Source: Deltaproteobacteria bacterium
Lineage (GTDB): Bacteria; Desulfobacterota; GWC2-55-46
Length of the DNA: 64,000 bases
Assembly: GCA_015075075.1 (NCBI GenBank)
Contig: JABTVA010000011.1
Location: forward strand, 1 to 64,000
Direction: 5' to 3'
In this document: positions 1 to 8,553 of the stretch, piece by piece
Numbering within the stretch: the stretch's first letter is position 1
Layout: each line of letters opens with the position of its first letter
Notes under the pieces: generated by a model
Told to the model about the DNA's origin: nothing
The model's input: only the letters and a program-made list of their open reading frames with translations
The model's database searches: none
Translations under genes and position numbers: made by a program

Positions 1-892
1 AGAGAGCGCCCACCCGGAAGTCCCGCTCCCTGAGGCCTATCCTTACGGACTCGGACGAGACGAGGAGAAAGTAGATGGAAAGAAGCGAGATATAGAGAGC
101 GCCCATCGAGCTTGAGAGAAAGGAAACGGGGCCGCCAGCCGCGAGCCACAGTACAAAGAGGCTTGGCACGAAATACTGCGGCCTCAAAGAGGTGTCCGGC
201 AGGGCCTTCGCGAAGAGCCCCCGGTGGAACGCGTACCTGCCGACCTGCTTCAGGTGGCCGGAAAAAAGAGGCCGCCTGTGGTGGAAGACCAGCGCCTCGG
301 GGTCGTAGATTATCCTCTCTCCGAGCTTTTTCGTAAGGTCGTGGCAGAGTTTCGTGTCCTCGCCCGGCCAGTAGGCGGTATCGAAGCCGCCGGCGCGCTC
401 GAAGGAGCTCCTCCTTATTATCAGGTTGACGGTCGGAAAATCGTCCACCTCTCTAAGCCCGCCCTCGGGCAGGTACCTGTAGCCGTACCTGCCGCTTGCG
501 AGCCATGACGAGAAGACGCTCCCCGAGGCCTTCTGCCATATTGAATCGTGCCTTGGGGTGACGGCCGGCCCGCCGACGGCGGCAACGTCCGGTTGCCTGA
601 AATGCCGCACCGCATTCCTCAGCCAGTCCCGGGCAGGGTACGCGTCGTCGTCCAGGAACGCGAACACCTCGCCCCTGGCGTATTTAAGGGCCAGGTCCCT
701 TTTCTCGGCCGGGCCGGCCGGGCCCGTAGGGATTATCCTCGTCCCGGGGAAGGCGTCGTCCCCCGAAGCCGAATCCGGGAAAATGACGACCTCGAAATCA
801 TCGTAGTCCAGGGCGAGTATGTGGGGTATCGACTCCCTTATGTAATCGTTTATCTCCTTTACCGGTATTATTATGGATACGGTCGGGTTCAT
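1..892 (-). CDS. Family 2 glycosyltransferase, C-terminus beyond window
   Basis: The frame opens at the ATG at 892 and runs off the window without a stop, about 297 codons. The start overlaps the stop of the upstream flippase gene (ATGA), so the two are translationally coupled. The N-terminus VSIIIPVKEINDYIRE is the first GT-A strand. FAFLDDDAYPARDWL near residue 75 carries the acidic DxD-type metal/nucleotide-sugar site, and YWPGEDTKLCHDL near residue 165 resembles the ED acceptor-site motif of GT2 enzymes. A hydrophobic stretch (VPSLFVLWLAAGG) starts near residue 245, suggesting C-terminal membrane anchoring. It probably adds a sugar to a lipid-linked envelope glycan at the inner membrane. 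The sugar and linkage cannot be told from sequence. Confidence 0.8.
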   Translation of the reverse strand, partial: MNPTVSIIIPVKEINDYIRESIPHILALDYDDFEVVIFPDSASGDDAFPGTRIIPTGPAGPAEKRDLALKYARGEVFAFLDDDAYPARDWLRNAVRHFRQPDVAAVGGPAVTPRHDSIWQKASGSVFSSWLASGRYGYRYLPEGGLREVDDFPTVNLIIRRSSFERAGGFDTAYWPGEDTKLCHDLTKKLGERIIYDPEALVFHHRRPLFSGHLKQVGRYAFHRGLFAKALPDTSLRPQYFVPSLFVLWLAAGGPVSFLSSSMGALYISLLSIYFLLVSSESVRIGLRERDFRVGAL

Positions 893-2133
893 CTGCCGTC
901 TACGCCCTCCAGCTTCGGCTGCGCCCCGTTAAGGGAGCGCCTCTCACCTATTGCCGCCGCAAGGCCGGCGAGCGAGAGGACAAACGCGGCCGTTCCGGCT
1001 GCCAGTACGACGGCGGTCAGGGATTGCGGCAGCGCGGCTATCGCAAGCGGCAGGAGCGCGGAGATGGTAACAAGCCTGAAGAGAAAGCCCGCGTCCCGGC
1101 GCGATGCGCCGTAGGCCGTAAAGAGCCCTGCCACCGACATGAATCCTGCCGCAATGGCGTAATGCCTGAGCACAGGAGCGGCTTCGTAAAAGGCCGGGCC
1201 GAAGAGGAGGCCCAGCAGATGACCTGGGAATAATACGAAGACCGGGGCGACAAGGATGAATACCGCGAACGTGCGGAAAAGGCCTCTGTCCAGGGACTTC
1301 AGTGCGTGCTTTCCCTGGCGTAGGCCGCTCCCGAAGAAAGACCCCGTTGAGAACGATGACGCGTAAAGGACGGTTTTGCCCAAAACCGAGGCCGCGGCAT
1401 AGAGCCCTGCCTCCCTTGCCGGGAAATAAAGCTTTACCATCACGAGGTCGATGTTCGTAATGAACGCGAAAGCGGCCGCGTATGCGAGCTGATGGACGCT
1501 GAACCACCGGCCCTTTCGTCCAATGCCGCTACGGGAAGAAAGGAGCCGCAGGACCGGTACTGTGGTGATAAAAAAAATCGCCATGACGGCGCATGAAAAG
1601 CCGGCGACAGCCCCTCCGATGCCGAAACCGGCGGCAGCGAGGGCCCCGCCGAAGAGGAGCTTAAGGGGGCTTAAGAGGCCGATTCCGGCCCCGAAAAAGC
1701 GGTATCTCCTGAGGCCCTGCAATACCCCGAGGTTGGCGGCAAGGATAAAGGCGAATAAGAGCCCGGCTCCAGCGATGACCGGGACCCATTCGCTCCCGAG
1801 CCCGAACGCCCGGGTGAGGGGACTTCTCAGGAGCGCAGAAACGCACAGGACTACGCCGCCGTACACGGCCATCCTGATGAACGAGGCCCTGTAAAGGCGC
1901 CCTGCCTCCACGGGCCGCCCGCCCGCGTTCAGGGACGAGACCCTCTTTGAGAGCGCCGTGACCATCGCGGCGGCCGGGATTCCAGCCATGAGTATTACCG
2001 AAAAAAGCGCGTTCATCGAGCCGAAGTCCTCTACGGAGAGCGTCCTTCCCATGAAGACCTGAAAGAGAAAATTGAAGGCCCCGCCGGAGAGTGTGGCGAA
2101 AAAGAGCACGGTGCCGCTCTTCAGGGCGTCCAT
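889..2133 (-). CDS. Polysaccharide flippase, Wzx/MATE-like
   Basis: A 414-residue integral membrane protein with roughly a dozen hydrophobic segments. The start MDALKSGTVLFFATLSGGAF is typical of the polysaccharide-synthase/Wzx group (MVF superfamily), as is VFMGRTLSVEDFGSMNAL in the first helices. Such proteins flip undecaprenyl-linked oligosaccharides across the inner membrane. I chose the ATG at 2133 because it shares one base with the stop of the preceding glycosyltransferase (TGATG) and removes an implausible hydrophilic extension. The 3' end overlaps the next glycosyltransferase start. It is paralogous to the flippase at 8554-9813. The substrate is not predictable. Confidence 0.85.
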   Translation of the reverse strand: MDALKSGTVLFFATLSGGAFNFLFQVFMGRTLSVEDFGSMNALFSVILMAGIPAAAMVTALSKRVSSLNAGGRPVEAGRLYRASFIRMAVYGGVVLCVSALLRSPLTRAFGLGSEWVPVIAGAGLLFAFILAANLGVLQGLRRYRFFGAGIGLLSPLKLLFGGALAAAGFGIGGAVAGFSCAVMAIFFITTVPVLRLLSSRSGIGRKGRWFSVHQLAYAAAFAFITNIDLVMVKLYFPAREAGLYAAASVLGKTVLYASSFSTGSFFGSGLRQGKHALKSLDRGLFRTFAVFILVAPVFVLFPGHLLGLLFGPAFYEAAPVLRHYAIAAGFMSVAGLFTAYGASRRDAGFLFRLVTISALLPLAIAALPQSLTAVVLAAGTAAFVLSLAGLAAAIGERRSLNGAQPKLEGVDGR

Positions 2134-2915
2134 CACACGACGCCCTTCATGGCGAAGGTGCCGGATTCGAAAGCGGCCCCGTAGTGCCGTATTATATGGA
2201 GCCGCAGGAATATCGCGAGCGTGTCTATCCCCATCCTTGCGACGTCCGTTGTCCTTATCCTCCCCCACGCCGCCGCCCTTCTGAAAGTCATGATGACAGG
2301 GGCCTCGGTTACCCTGAAGCCCGCCTCGTGCGCGTGAGCAAGGAGCTCGACGTCGAACGCGTACCTCCCGCAGACCACCTTGGGGAACGCCTCCTCGAGC
2401 GAGGCGCGGGTGAAGACCTTAAGCCCCGTCTGCGTGTCCATGAGCGGCATGCCGAAAAGGGCCTTCATGGCCAGGGCGTAAGCCCGGCTGAGGACCTTCC
2501 TCGAAGAGGGGTAGCTTATCTTCGATTCAGGATGGTGCTTGGAGCCGATGACCACGTCTGACCCGGTGTCCAGCATGGCCCTTAAAAGGCTTATTACCTG
2601 TCCTGGATGGAGGTCCAGGTCAGCGTCGAGGAAAATCACCAGGTCGCCCTCGGAGCGCTTGAAGCCCTCGCGTAGGGCGCTGCCCTTTCCGCCGTTCTCG
2701 TTTAATTTTACCGGGATAATACTACCCAGCTCCAGTGCCGCCCTTCGGGCCTGGTCATGGGTCGCATCAGAGCTCCCGTCGTCGACGAGTATTATCTCGA
2801 ACCTCCGTCCCGACCTTTTGAAGACCGAATGGGTCTCCCTGAGGTTTTCGTATATATGGTGCCCCTCGTTGTAAGCAGGCATTATGACGGATATCTTTCC
2901 CTTGAATACCCGCAT
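2133..2915 (-). CDS. Dolichol-phosphate mannosyltransferase-like glycosyltransferase
   Basis: A 260-residue GT2 protein of the DPM1/ALG5 type. ISVIMPAYNEGHHIYENL opens the fold, ILVDDGSSDAT binds nucleotide, and FLDADLDLHPGQ contains the DxD metal site near residue 95. GSKHHPESKISYPSSRKVLS and MPLMDTQTGLKVF are characteristic of polyprenyl-phosphate glycosyltransferases, which charge a lipid carrier on the cytoplasmic face. There are no C-terminal membrane helices, unlike GtrB/DPM3-fused forms. I prefer the ATG at 2915 to an upstream TTG at 2936 because a GGGGG run lies about 3 bases before it. It may supply lipid-linked sugar to the large membrane protein at 6013-8526, an inference from the neighbourhood. 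Confidence 0.85.
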   Translation of the reverse strand: MRVFKGKISVIMPAYNEGHHIYENLRETHSVFKRSGRRFEIILVDDGSSDATHDQARRAALELGSIIPVKLNENGGKGSALREGFKRSEGDLVIFLDADLDLHPGQVISLLRAMLDTGSDVVIGSKHHPESKISYPSSRKVLSRAYALAMKALFGMPLMDTQTGLKVFTRASLEEAFPKVVCGRYAFDVELLAHAHEAGFRVTEAPVIMTFRRAAAWGRIRTTDVARMGIDTLAIFLRLHIIRHYGAAFESGTFAMKGVV

Positions 2916-3210
2916 GTCCCCCCGCGCGAGATCCAAAAAATATAGCTGAAAGCCGCGCCTCCCAAATGGCAGACCGCTGCCGCGAGGCGCGAGTTGCCCC
3001 TGAAAAACCGATAGCCGCCTTTACAGATTCGCCTGCGGCCCCGGAGGGCCGCATGGCCCAGGAAGGAATAGAAGCGATGAAACCAAGCCTTTTTTATGCT
3101 GAAGCGATAGTCATAACTCTAATGCAACTTTCCCTGTTGTCAACCCTGGCGGAAGTATCTTTTTTTGGGCGTCTGCCCGATATAATGGCATGCTTTTAAA
3201 ACTGGAGGTC

Positions 3211-3314
3211 ATGGCGCATGCGTCGGAAGACAGCGCGAAGACTACGAGAAGCGGGCATATCTCTGGAGATACCAGGAGCAAGGACGGGAAGCGGCCCTAA
3301 GGGGAGAGCCTTGA
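3211..3314 (+). CDS. Possible small frameshifted ORF
   Basis: The 380-bp gap between glycosyltransferase and deacetylase holds a TATAAT (3181-3186), a GGAGG at 3204-3208 and an ATG at 3211 on the plus strand. The first frame gives MAHASEDSAK and then reads into nothing convincing. Shifting one base gives REDYEKRAYLWRYQEQGREA and a stop at 3314, which looks like protein. A single lost base would give about 34 codons. The frame switch mirrors indels in neighbouring genes, but with no recognisable family this stays weak. The rest of the gap shows nothing. Confidence 0.25.
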
Positions 3315-4174
3315 GATAAGGCGCCCCAGGAGCCCCCGGCCTTGCGGGACTTCCCGGCTCGGGAGGCCGAGCCCCTCCATCGCCCTCGCGGCAAGGCGGC
3401 ACCATTTCGCACCCTTCAAGCCCCAATCGAAGTTCTGGTAAAAGAGCCTCCCCGGATGGGGCGGGCTCGTGAAGTCATAGCCGGGCGCTGGCCTGAACCT
3501 CTCGGTCCCTATCGGAAAGTGCCTGAGAGCGCCCTTCTGGGTCTCGTAGCAGGCGTACATCCCTGCCTTGAACTCCTTCTCTTCTTCCGTAAGCGCGATG
3601 CCGAGGCCCTGCGGGGTGCCAGGCAGAAAGCGCGAGGCCGCAAGCTTTTTCCCGTCAGCGTGATACGAGGTGAATTCCATGAGGCGCGGCGGCGCCATGC
3701 CGGCGGACTCTATAAGAGAAAGGGCGGCGCGCGCTGAAAAGGCCGCCGAGTCATGGTCCGGGTGGCCGCCTTCATATGGGTGCGTGAAGACGAGCTCCGG
3801 GCTGAGGCGCTTCATTATACCGGCTACGGCAATAGCGGTCGTGACCAGGTTATATGACGATTCGAGGTCCGGCGTGCCGAGGTCTATTAGCTCAAGAGGC
3901 GCGGCCCTCATGCAGGAGAGCGCCTTTTGAAGCTCGCTTCTCCGGACGTCCGCATACCCTTCCTCGTCCGGCCTCGTTCTCGCCGTCCGCATGTCCCTTG
4001 CCGCACGTCGGTTATGTGGACGAAAGCGGCGTCAGGCGTACTTCATTATCTACCCATGCCAATGACTTCGTCATCAGGGTGAGCGGCTATGACGAGCACC
4101 CTTGTGGACGGGGCGCCATTGAGGACCGCCTGCAGGCCCGCCTCATCGTAGCCGTCATGCAATGGCCCGGTCAT
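3297..4174 (-). pseudogene. PIG-L/LmbE-family deacetylase, broken by frameshifts
   Basis: The downstream frame (3297-3992) contains FTHPYEGGHPDHDSAAFSAR, the second metal-binding motif of PIG-L Zn-dependent N-acetylglucosamine deacetylases. The missing first motif is present upstream in another frame: an ATG at 4174, preceded by GGAGGG, reads to VLVIAAHPDDEVIGMG, which holds the HPDD signature, and then stops. A third frame between them reads DAAFVHITD. At least two indels therefore split one ordinary-length gene of about 290 codons. The pattern fits assembly errors as well as decay. Enzymes of this family deacetylate sugar or small-molecule amides; here it sits in the glycan locus. Catalytic residues look intact after correction. 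Confidence 0.8.
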
Positions 4175-4243
4175 GGCATGGCCCTCCGCTCAGGTTGAAT
4201 CGACAAGCCCCGGACGCCCCTGTCCGAGTCCTCATCAGGATGT

Positions 4244-4300
4244 TGAGGCAACCTCTAAAGGATCCTCCCGGACTCTTTTTCCAGGCCGGGAATGAATACG
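4244..4300 (+). repeat. Degenerate 5' part of the dispersed TIR element
   Basis: AGGCAACCTCTAAAGGA matches the left terminus of the complete copies, and CCAGGCCGGGAATGAATA matches their internal arm. The right terminus is not visible. Confidence 0.55.
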
Positions 4301-4338
4301 ATCAGGTCTGCAAATCGTCTGACGTGGATTGAATCTTC

Positions 4339-4395
4339 GAATATGTCAATCCATCCGTGGATTGCCTGGCAGCGTATTTTTCAACACCCTGCTAT
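4339..4395. repeat. REP-like palindrome block, copy 1
   Basis: CAATCCATCCGTGGATTG (4347-4364) is an inverted repeat, followed by TTTTTCAACACCCTGCTATT. The same two modules recur in the same order at 33279-33328, and the second alone at 60152-60173. Confidence 0.6.
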
Positions 4396-4696
4396 TTCAA
4401 GCTTAAGCGGAATTCGTCCGGTGTCAAACCATGCCCGGTTTCAGGGATGGGAGCAGCCGGCCCATGCGCACCGGGACGGGTTTCGAGCCGTTCGTTTTGC
4501 CCGTTCCCGGGCCTCGTTATACGAAATGAAGGAACCTATGAACTCAAACGCAAGGAGTGAGCGCCGCGCACAAAGGGTCAGTCCTTTGCGCCCTCGAACG
4601 CCCGAAGAGGGCGAAAGTTCACTGCGGCCAGTAATCATGTTGCCAGCATGGTCAGTTCATTTGCGTCTGCGTAGCCCTTGCGTGAAAGGGAACATT

Positions 4697-5295
4697 TTAA
4701 AAAGGAAATATTGGGGATATCCTGCTGCCCGACGATACCATCCGCTCCTCGATATCCATCAACCGCCGATGGCAGGAAAGGCGAGATGAGACGAGCACTA
4801 TGAAGAGCGCGCCGCAAGAAAAGAAGCGCTGTCCGTCTGTCCGTTTTCTGGTCTGTAGCGCACCGTAAAGCGCGTAGCCGGCGTTAGCGCGAGACCGCAG
4901 CTGGCGAAAGCGTGTGTCTGGCGTACCCAGCCCTGGCGGGCTGATGCCCGGTTCAGGCACGAACCTGCTGATGTAAGGCGGACTGATCGGAGAGGTAATC
5001 GAGGGGCTTATGGAAGAGATGAAAGTTGTCGGACAACCTTCTCGGGTCAAGCCCTTCGCCCACTGAATCGGGAAGAGGATGGCGAAGAATGGCCAGGCCA
5101 TAATGACTACGATTACGAGAAAGAGCGACCCGGAGATCGCGAAGGCCTTGACACCATAGGGTAGCGTATGGCCCTGGCCGGAAAAGAAGAGTACGAAGAG
5201 CGGGACGATATACGGAAAACAGGCTGAAGTTTGGTTTTGACCGTATGAGACTTGAGACGAGCCTGAGGATGGCTGGTCTGGTGACCTGGCCCTCT
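4697..5295 (-). pseudogene. Remnant of an unidentified membrane protein
   Basis: One minus-strand frame stays open through ACFPYIVPLFVLFFSGQGHT and ISGSLFLVIVVIMAWPFFAI (5050-5220), two segments that look like real transmembrane or signal sequence. Downstream it becomes Ser/Pro/Arg-rich and loses protein character. There is no start codon with a ribosome site upstream. I cannot assign a family. It is either the edge of a decayed gene or a gene scrambled by indels. Confidence 0.25.
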
Positions 5296-5487
5296 CATGG
5301 TCTTAGAGGAACAGGATGATATGGAAGCTGTGTATATGCTGGCTGAATGGGCTATGAGGTGGTTTGCGGAAAGGCTGAAAGGCTGGCGAGCCTGAAGAGG
5401 GCGTCTGTTCCCCTGTCCCTTGTGATGTGGAAGAGGAGCGAGTGCGGTAAGAACGGATGTTCAGTAGCTGCATTGCATTGAATGCGG

Positions 5488-5979
5488 CTACACCCCTGAC
5501 GTCCGAAGCGCGCGAATAACGTTTGACACGGTCTTGAGTCCTGCCCGGCGCCCGGCGACCATGTCCTTTTCCTCGTCGCCTACAAGAAAGCTCCTTTCAA
5601 GGTCTATGGAGAGCCCTCTTGATTCGAAGTCCCTCAAGGCCTTGAAGACCATGCCGGGCCTGGGCTTCCTGCACGCGCACCCCTCGTCCGCACCGTGGGG
5701 GCAGAAATAGAGGGCGTCTATGCACCCCCCGCCCCGGATGATCTCGCCGGCCATCCTGGCGTGTATCTCCGCGAGCTTATCGAGCGTACCGGACCCTTTC
5801 GAGATGCACCGCTGGTTCGTCAGGACGACTACAAGGAACCCGGACTCCTTAAGAAGTTTTACCCCTTTCCTCGCGCCCCGTATGAACCTGAACTCGCGCC
5901 AGTCCTTGACGAAGTCCTTATTGAGCTTGGTGTTTATCACGCCGTCCCTGTCCAGGAAAACCGCCCTTGCTCTCTTCAT
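5488..5979 (-). CDS. HAD phosphatase, GmhB/HisB-N-like
   Basis: A 163-residue HAD-superfamily phosphatase. The nucleophile motif is VFLDRDGVINTKLNKD near residue 10, motif II is VVVLTNQRCISKG, and motif III/IV is FLVGDEEKDMVAGRRAG near residue 130. CPHGADEGCACRKP is the zinc-binding loop typical of D-glycero-D-manno-heptose 1,7-bisphosphate 7-phosphatase and the HisB N-domain. Length and zinc loop fit GmhB, which makes ADP-heptose for lipopolysaccharide core; its place in a glycan locus agrees. No other heptose gene is visible here, so the exact substrate is inferred. It follows the large membrane protein by 33 bp on the same strand and probably shares its transcript. Confidence 0.8.
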   Translation of the reverse strand: MKRARAVFLDRDGVINTKLNKDFVKDWREFRFIRGARKGVKLLKESGFLVVVLTNQRCISKGSGTLDKLAEIHARMAGEIIRGGGCIDALYFCPHGADEGCACRKPRPGMVFKALRDFESRGLSIDLERSFLVGDEEKDMVAGRRAGLKTVSNVIRALRTSGV

Positions 5980-6012
5980 GCCGCACCTCCGAGTTGCTTT
6001 CAGTATCGAATC

Positions 6013-8526
6013 TTATGCGCCGCCTGTCTCCGGCCCCCTTGAGATCTCTACCTCCCTGAACCGCGCGGTCCCCGCAAGGTCAAGGAGGCCGATGGCGGCC
6101 CCTTTCAATCCGTCGCTTTCGAGCACGAACTCGCCGTCTACAAAGAACTGGTAATGCCCGCCCCTGCCGCCGAAAACCTCCATGTCGTGCCAGGAGCCCT
6201 TTCCCTTGCTCTTTTCCCTGAGCCCGGCCATCGAAAGCTCTCTTATGAAGTCCGCGCCCCTGAGCTCGGAAAGCCTTGCCGTCCCGCTTTCGGGGTCTAT
6301 GTAGAATGCGGCGTATCCGCTTTCCGTTTCCCCCACGACCAGGCCCGCGGGCCCGTCGGCCCAGACAAGCGCGCTGAAAACGAACGAGTCCCAGGACGGC
6401 GCGCCAAGCGGCTTCCTTTTTACCCCGGAAGGCCCACCCGGAAGCCAGCCGCCGTCCGGGGCGAGCCTTAGCGACTCGGCGGGGGGGGAACATATGATGC
6501 AATCCGTTATATCCGCCGCGCCCTCTCTCGAGAAGACGGATATCACCCCATGCCGCTCGCTTATGCGGAAGCCGGCATCAAGGAGTTCCCTTTTCATCCT
6601 CCTCAAGAGCCCTGGAAAATAGCGCCCCTCCGCGAGCCTTTCATCGATGACCACTCTCCGGGATTTCTTCATCTCGCCCAAGTACCCGGCGAGAAGGGTA
6701 TTGTCATCAGCACCCGGCAGAGCAGGGAACCTGTGCGGCTGAGGGCATTTGTTTTGGGCCGAAATCGCCCCGGCCATGTCCGAGACGACAGGCACGCCCT
6801 TTTGGCAGGCCCTTGCCAGAAAGAAGTTCGGGGGATGATAGCTGAACCCTGCGGGCCCGTACGCCCCGAGGCCGAGCCCCGTCTCTTGCGCGGCCTTCAT
6901 ATGAAACGAAAGCCCGGGCCTCTTCTCAGGGCCGCACCAGCCGCCGCGCTTCGTCCCGTCCGCGCATGAGGCCTGCCATCGGGCGCGCTCGTCCTCGTAT
7001 TTGACGAGATAAACCTTTAAGTCCTCCCCGATGGGGCGGGCCAGGTCCACTGTAAGGAGCGGAGCGGCGGTGATAACGGCCGCCGCGTACAGCCTCGGCC
7101 TGCTTCTGCCCCTGGCCGCTATCCTGTACGCGGTGTGGAATATGAGCGCAAGAGCTGGCGCAAGGACCCATGCTATGGGGTTTAACTCCAGGGGCACGGG
7201 ACTCCCGAGCCTGTATGCAAGCCAGGGCGGGAGCATGAGGGCCGTCCCGAAGAGGAAGAGATGCCTTCTGGTAAAACTCCTCCCCGAGGAGACCTGCCTG
7301 TACGCGGTCATGAGGAGCCCGGCAAAAAAGAAGAGGATGAAGGCCTCCCAGATGAAAAAACCACGCGGGGCCGCGCCCTGTCCCTGTGTGAATACCTGCT
7401 GGATTGAGAGGAAGACGCCTATCGCAGTCCCGGAAAAGATATTGACCTCCGGGGGCCTCAGGGCCGCCAGGGCCGCAACAGGGAGGAGGACGCCGGCTAT
7501 GAGCGCGGCAACGGGGTAGAATAGCCTCTGGTCTTTCCTCGATACGCCCCTGTAGACCGCGACCGAGAGAAACGACAGCGCCATGAAAAAGCCGAATACC
7601 GGCTCCCATAATGCGACCGCCCCGAAGAGAAAGGCATGGAAGCATCCCCTGGCAGAGGCGCCTGCCTCGAGCGCCGCCCACAAGAGGTAGAGCCCGGAAA
7701 TGATCTGTAACTGGCTCAGAAGGGCCCCGAGCCCCTCGGCCCCGGATGCCGCCTCAATGGCATGGAAATTTGTCGCAAGGGCGAGGGCTGTTATGAGCGC
7801 CGCCCCGCGCGAGTTCGTAAGCCTCTTTACAAGCAGGAACGCGACGGCCCCGGAGAGCGCGGTCAACGCGGAGACGAACGACGCGAGTCCTATCGGGGTG
7901 GGCCCGAAGGCCTTGAGCCAGAGCGTAAGCGCGCCCGCGTAGAGAAACCCGTGCTGCACCGAGTAGTGGTGGAGGTACGGCCATCTGCCTTCGGCAGCGG
8001 CCGAAGCCGATGCCAGAAAAGCGCCCCACTCTTTTATATCGAGCTCGTATGGCGGAAGCTTCACCACGGCAAAGTAAAGCACGAATACGATTACCGCCGT
8101 GGCAGGGCTGAGGCTTCCAAGGCCGGCATGCGCCCCGGAGGCCCTGGCCCATTCGAGGACAATTACCGAATAGAGGACGAAAAAAAGCGCGAACTCCCCT
8201 GCCATGAGCCTCATTTCATTCCCGGCGATTGCTGTGCTTCCGGGAAGGGCTGGCGGCGTATTGAGGCCCATGGCCTCCCTCACCGTAACCGTTGCCACGG
8301 CCAGGAGCGCCGAGTAGATTATGAACGAAAGCGTCGTGCCCGGCCCGGGCCGGACGCCTGCCCTGCATGCGAAGCGCAGAAGCGCCACGGTCCCGATGGC
8401 TCCCGCGGCAAAGGCGGCGAGCCCTGGACGGAACGACAGCCAGCCCAGCACGAGCGCGGCCGGGATGAGGGCCGCGGAGACCGCCGCGTCCTTCCTGAGC
8501 CTCAATGTCAGAGCCTGAGCGTTCAA
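6013..8526 (-). CDS. Large GT-C-like membrane protein with C-terminal jelly-roll domain
   Basis: About 837 residues. The first 480 or so hold a dozen hydrophobic segments. YELDIKEWGAFLASASAAAE after the fourth or fifth helix has the acidic loop pattern of GT-C polyprenyl-phosphate-dependent glycosyltransferases. Residues 490-640 form a soluble part (SYHPPNFFLARACQ, RRVVIDERLAEGRYFPG). The last 180 or so (SWDSFVFSALVWADGPAGLV, WHDMEVFGGRGGHYQFFVDG) resemble a laminin-G/DUF1080-type carbohydrate-binding sandwich. This suggests a periplasm-facing sugar transferase with its own glycan-binding domain, an inference. A TTG at 8526 has AGGTGA at good spacing; a GTG at 8535 is the alternative. It lies in tandem with flippase and HAD genes. 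Confidence 0.7.
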   Translation of the reverse strand: MNAQALTLRLRKDAAVSAALIPAALVLGWLSFRPGLAAFAAGAIGTVALLRFACRAGVRPGPGTTLSFIIYSALLAVATVTVREAMGLNTPPALPGSTAIAGNEMRLMAGEFALFFVLYSVIVLEWARASGAHAGLGSLSPATAVIVFVLYFAVVKLPPYELDIKEWGAFLASASAAAEGRWPYLHHYSVQHGFLYAGALTLWLKAFGPTPIGLASFVSALTALSGAVAFLLVKRLTNSRGAALITALALATNFHAIEAASGAEGLGALLSQLQIISGLYLLWAALEAGASARGCFHAFLFGAVALWEPVFGFFMALSFLSVAVYRGVSRKDQRLFYPVAALIAGVLLPVAALAALRPPEVNIFSGTAIGVFLSIQQVFTQGQGAAPRGFFIWEAFILFFFAGLLMTAYRQVSSGRSFTRRHLFLFGTALMLPPWLAYRLGSPVPLELNPIAWVLAPALALIFHTAYRIAARGRSRPRLYAAAVITAAPLLTVDLARPIGEDLKVYLVKYEDERARWQASCADGTKRGGWCGPEKRPGLSFHMKAAQETGLGLGAYGPAGFSYHPPNFFLARACQKGVPVVSDMAGAISAQNKCPQPHRFPALPGADDNTLLAGYLGEMKKSRRVVIDERLAEGRYFPGLLRRMKRELLDAGFRISERHGVISVFSREGAADITDCIICSPPAESLRLAPDGGWLPGGPSGVKRKPLGAPSWDSFVFSALVWADGPAGLVVGETESGYAAFYIDPESGTARLSELRGADFIRELSMAGLREKSKGKGSWHDMEVFGGRGGHYQFFVDGEFVLESDGLKGAAIGLLDLAGTARFREVEISRGPETGGA

Positions 8527-8553
8527 TGCGATCACCTGATTAAAACGACCACC

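Larger units (their letters stand above)
4175..5487. other. 1.3-kb stretch without an intact gene
   Basis: No frame shows a recognisable protein. Present are a partial copy of the 17-bp-TIR element (4244-4300), a REP-like palindrome block (4339-4395) and a minus-strand hydrophobic remnant (4697-5295). The plus-strand open frame at 4292-4789 is rich in Arg/Ser/Pro, has no ribosome site and crosses both repeats, so I do not call it. Confidence 0.5.

Noticed and set aside
4292..4789. 165-codon plus-strand frame
   Set aside because: Arg/Ser-rich, no ribosome site, runs through two repeat blocks; no protein-like pattern.
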